Assembly: GCA_947462425.1 (NCBI GenBank)
Contig: CANHPI010000016.1
Span: 1 to 17,121, forward strand
DNA: 17,121 nt
Reading direction: 5' to 3'
Source: Bacteroidota bacterium
GTDB taxonomy: Bacteria; Bacteroidota; Bacteroidia; B-17B0; B-17BO
Positions 15,703-17,121 of this stretch are shown piece by piece. The position numbers were made by a program, and so were the translations under genes. Within the stretch, counting starts at the first letter, position 1. Every line of letters begins with the position of its first letter. The notes under the pieces are model-generated. The model did no database searches and was not told the DNA's origin. It saw nothing but the letters and a program-made list of their open reading frames with translations.

Positions 15703-16995
15703 CTAAAGCCTTCCGTCTATAATGGATTTAGGTAGCACGCCTTTTACATCGTAAATAAAGGAACCAGTATTTTTATAGGATTCAAAATTGATGGCAGTAA
15801 GTATTTGATTGTGAGGGACCGCTAAAATAATTGCGTCGAAATTATTTGACAATTGATCATGTGTCGTTAACGAAAAATCATACGTTTTTTGCACCAGGGT
15901 AGCATCCACCACTGGGTCATACACACTCACTTGTAACCCAGCATCAGAAAGGGTTGTATAAATATCAATCACTTTGGTGTTGCGGGTATCGGGGCAATTT
16001 TCTTTAAAGGCAAATCCAGCAATTAACACTGTTTTATTTGCAATGTTTCCTTGGTGCTTTTTAGCTAGTGCTGTAATAATTTTTTGCGCAACAAACACAC
16101 CCATTTTTTCATTAACAGCCCTTCCAGATAAAATAACATGCGGCTCATAGCTAACTGCTTTTGCCTTAAACGCTAAATAATGCGGATCTACGCTTATACA
16201 ATGTCCACCTACTAGCCCAGGGCTGTAGGGTAAAAAATTCCATTTGGTACGCGCCGCAGCAAGTACTTCTTGCGTATCAATTTGCAAAGCATCAAAAAGT
16301 AATGTCAGCTCATTCATAAAAGAAATATTTACGTCGCGCTGTGCATTTTCTATGGCTTTTGCTGCTTCTGCTACTTTAATACTAGAAGCAGCAAAAACAC
16401 CCGCCGTAATAATGGACCCATATAAACTTGCAAGCTCCTCGGTAATAGCTGGCGTACTTCCAGAAACTACTTTAATAATAGACTGTAATGGACGTTGTGT
16501 ATCGCCAGGATTAATGCGTTCTGGCGAATAGCCCACAAAAAAATCTTTGTTATATACAAGCCCACTATGCGCCTCCACCACCGGCACACAAACTTCTTCA
16601 GTACAACCTGGATACACCGTAGATTCATATACCACAATACCTCCTGGCTTAATATACTTTGCAACTAGTTCGCTAGCGGCTATTAAAAAACGCAAATCAG
16701 GTAAGTTGTTTGGCGTAAGCGGTGTGGGTACTGTTACAATAAAAATATTGGCTTCGATTAAATCATTTGGGTGGTGCGTGAGGGTTAAACCTACATTGCT
16801 ATTAATGGCGTTCATTGCGGCCTTTAAAACTTCTGACACCACTTCATGCGTAGCGTCGATACCTTTTTGCAACTGTTCTACCCTATCCTCATTAATATCA
16901 TATCCTATAACCTGGTACTTTGCACTTAACGCAGTGGCCAGCGGGAGTCCCACATATCCAAGTCCAATAACGGCAATAACTGGCTGCTGCTTCAT
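15703..16995 (-). CDS. tviB: UDP-N-acetyl-D-glucosamine 6-dehydrogenase (TviB/WbpO type), second copy
   Basis: A 430-residue UDP-sugar dehydrogenase, paralogous to the enzyme at 6851-8128. From the ATG at 16995: Rossmann motif IAVIGLGYVGLP at 7-18, VTVPTPLTPNN at 87-97, YESTVYPGCTEEVC at 123-136, Lys207 in SIKVAEA, catalytic Cys266 in GGHCISVDPHY, and FKENCPDTRNTK near 330. All key residues are kept, so it should be active. An in-frame ATG at 17031 would add 12 residues before MKQQP and would overlap the divergent ispF promoter element; I prefer 16995 because the Rossmann motif should be near the N-terminus. The 390-base promoter-bearing gap to wza suggests it may be transcribed separately from the export genes. 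It is clearly richer in G and C than the left-hand paralog. Confidence 0.92.
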   Translation of the reverse strand: MKQQPVIAVIGLGYVGLPLATALSAKYQVIGYDINEDRVEQLQKGIDATHEVVSEVLKAAMNAINSNVGLTLTHHPNDLIEANIFIVTVPTPLTPNNLPDLRFLIAASELVAKYIKPGGIVVYESTVYPGCTEEVCVPVVEAHSGLVYNKDFFVGYSPERINPGDTQRPLQSIIKVVSGSTPAITEELASLYGSIITAGVFAASSIKVAEAAKAIENAQRDVNISFMNELTLLFDALQIDTQEVLAAARTKWNFLPYSPGLVGGHCISVDPHYLAFKAKAVSYEPHVILSGRAVNEKMGVFVAQKIITALAKKHQGNIANKTVLIAGFAFKENCPDTRNTKVIDIYTTLSDAGLQVSVYDPVVDATLVQKTYDFSLTTHDQLSNNFDAIILAVPHNQILTAINFESYKNTGSFIYDVKGVLPKSIIDGRL

Positions 16996-17017
16996 ACCCG
17001 GTAAAGATATAAAAACG

Positions 17018-17025
17018 TAACTTTG
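17018..17025 (+). promoter_or_regulatory. Candidate -7 element for ispF
   Basis: TAACTTTG fits TAnnTTTG and lies 18 bases before the ispF ATG. I see no clear TTG at the right distance upstream, so the promoter is only half supported. It would overlap the first codons of the dehydrogenase gene if that gene began at 17031, which favours the 16995 start. Confidence 0.4.
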
Positions 17026-17043
17026 AAACACAATTTGAAATAC

Positions 17044-17121
17044 ATGAAACTACGCATTGGCTACGGCATTGATTTTCACCAACTAGTAGAAGGAAGAGAT
17101 TTGGTTATTGGTGGCGTTACC
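17044..17121 (+). CDS. ispF: 2-C-methyl-D-erythritol 2,4-cyclodiphosphate synthase, N-terminal fragment
   Basis: Twenty-six codons of an open frame running off the right edge, the only plus-strand gene here. MKLRIGYGIDFHQLVEGR followed by LVIGGV is the hallmark start of IspF, with the metal-binding pair Asp10 and His12 (DxH) in GIDFHQL. The enzyme closes the 2,4-cyclodiphosphate ring in the MEP isoprenoid pathway and works as a trimer in the cytoplasm. It is divergent from the dehydrogenase gene, with 48 bases between starts, and marks the chromosomal housekeeping flank of the polysaccharide cluster. Confidence 0.88.
   Translation, partial: MKLRIGYGIDFHQLVEGRDLVIGGVT

Noticed and set aside
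1..17121. Insertion sequences or transposase remnants explaining the mosaic
   Set aside because: No transposase reading frame or terminal inverted repeats were seen.

Overview
The window is most of a surface-polysaccharide (capsule, exopolysaccharide or O-antigen) gene cluster from a bacterium of the phylum Bacteroidota. Three things point there: low-GC DNA; promoter elements of the Bacteroidota type (TTG, 19 bases, TAnnTTTG) with no clear Shine-Dalgarno sequences; and a multi-SLBB Wza-like exporter, Wzz-like co-polymerase and FlaA1/CapD-type protein in a row, as is usual in that phylum. I cannot name the genus.

All genes are on the minus strand except a fragment of ispF at the far right edge, so the cluster reads from right to left. 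The right part (about 9.8-17 kb) is the assembly core: a nucleotide-sugar dehydrogenase (15703-16995), a 390-base leader region with a good promoter, the exporter wza, the chain-length regulator wzz, and capD. The left part (1-9.8 kb) is the sugar-specific part: a small transglutaminase-like membrane protein, tviC and tviB (UDP-GlcNAc to UDP-GalNAcA), the flippase wzx, glf (UDP-galactofuranose), a GT4 glycosyltransferase, a hexapeptide-repeat acyltransferase, a GT2 glycosyltransferase and a second GT4 cut by the left edge. The left part is visibly more AT-rich, as expected for exchanged sugar-specific cassettes.

Together the genes suggest a Wzx/Wzy-type pathway. TviB/TviC and Glf supply precursors (a hexuronic acid N-acetyl sugar and galactofuranose), the glycosyltransferases build a lipid-linked repeat unit, the acyltransferase decorates it, Wzx flips it, and Wzz and Wza handle chain length and export. 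No Wzy polymerase or initiating sugar-phosphate transferase is seen; they may lie beyond the left edge or elsewhere. No BY-kinase domain is attached to Wzz.

Most worth a second look are: an exact, in-frame 129-base duplication within the partial glycosyltransferase at the left edge; the transglutaminase-like protein, whose third catalytic position looks substituted; the long wza leader, which has a GC-rich foldable island, a G8 tract and a 21-bp-spaced direct repeat at the promoter; and two copies of a TviB-type dehydrogenase in one locus.
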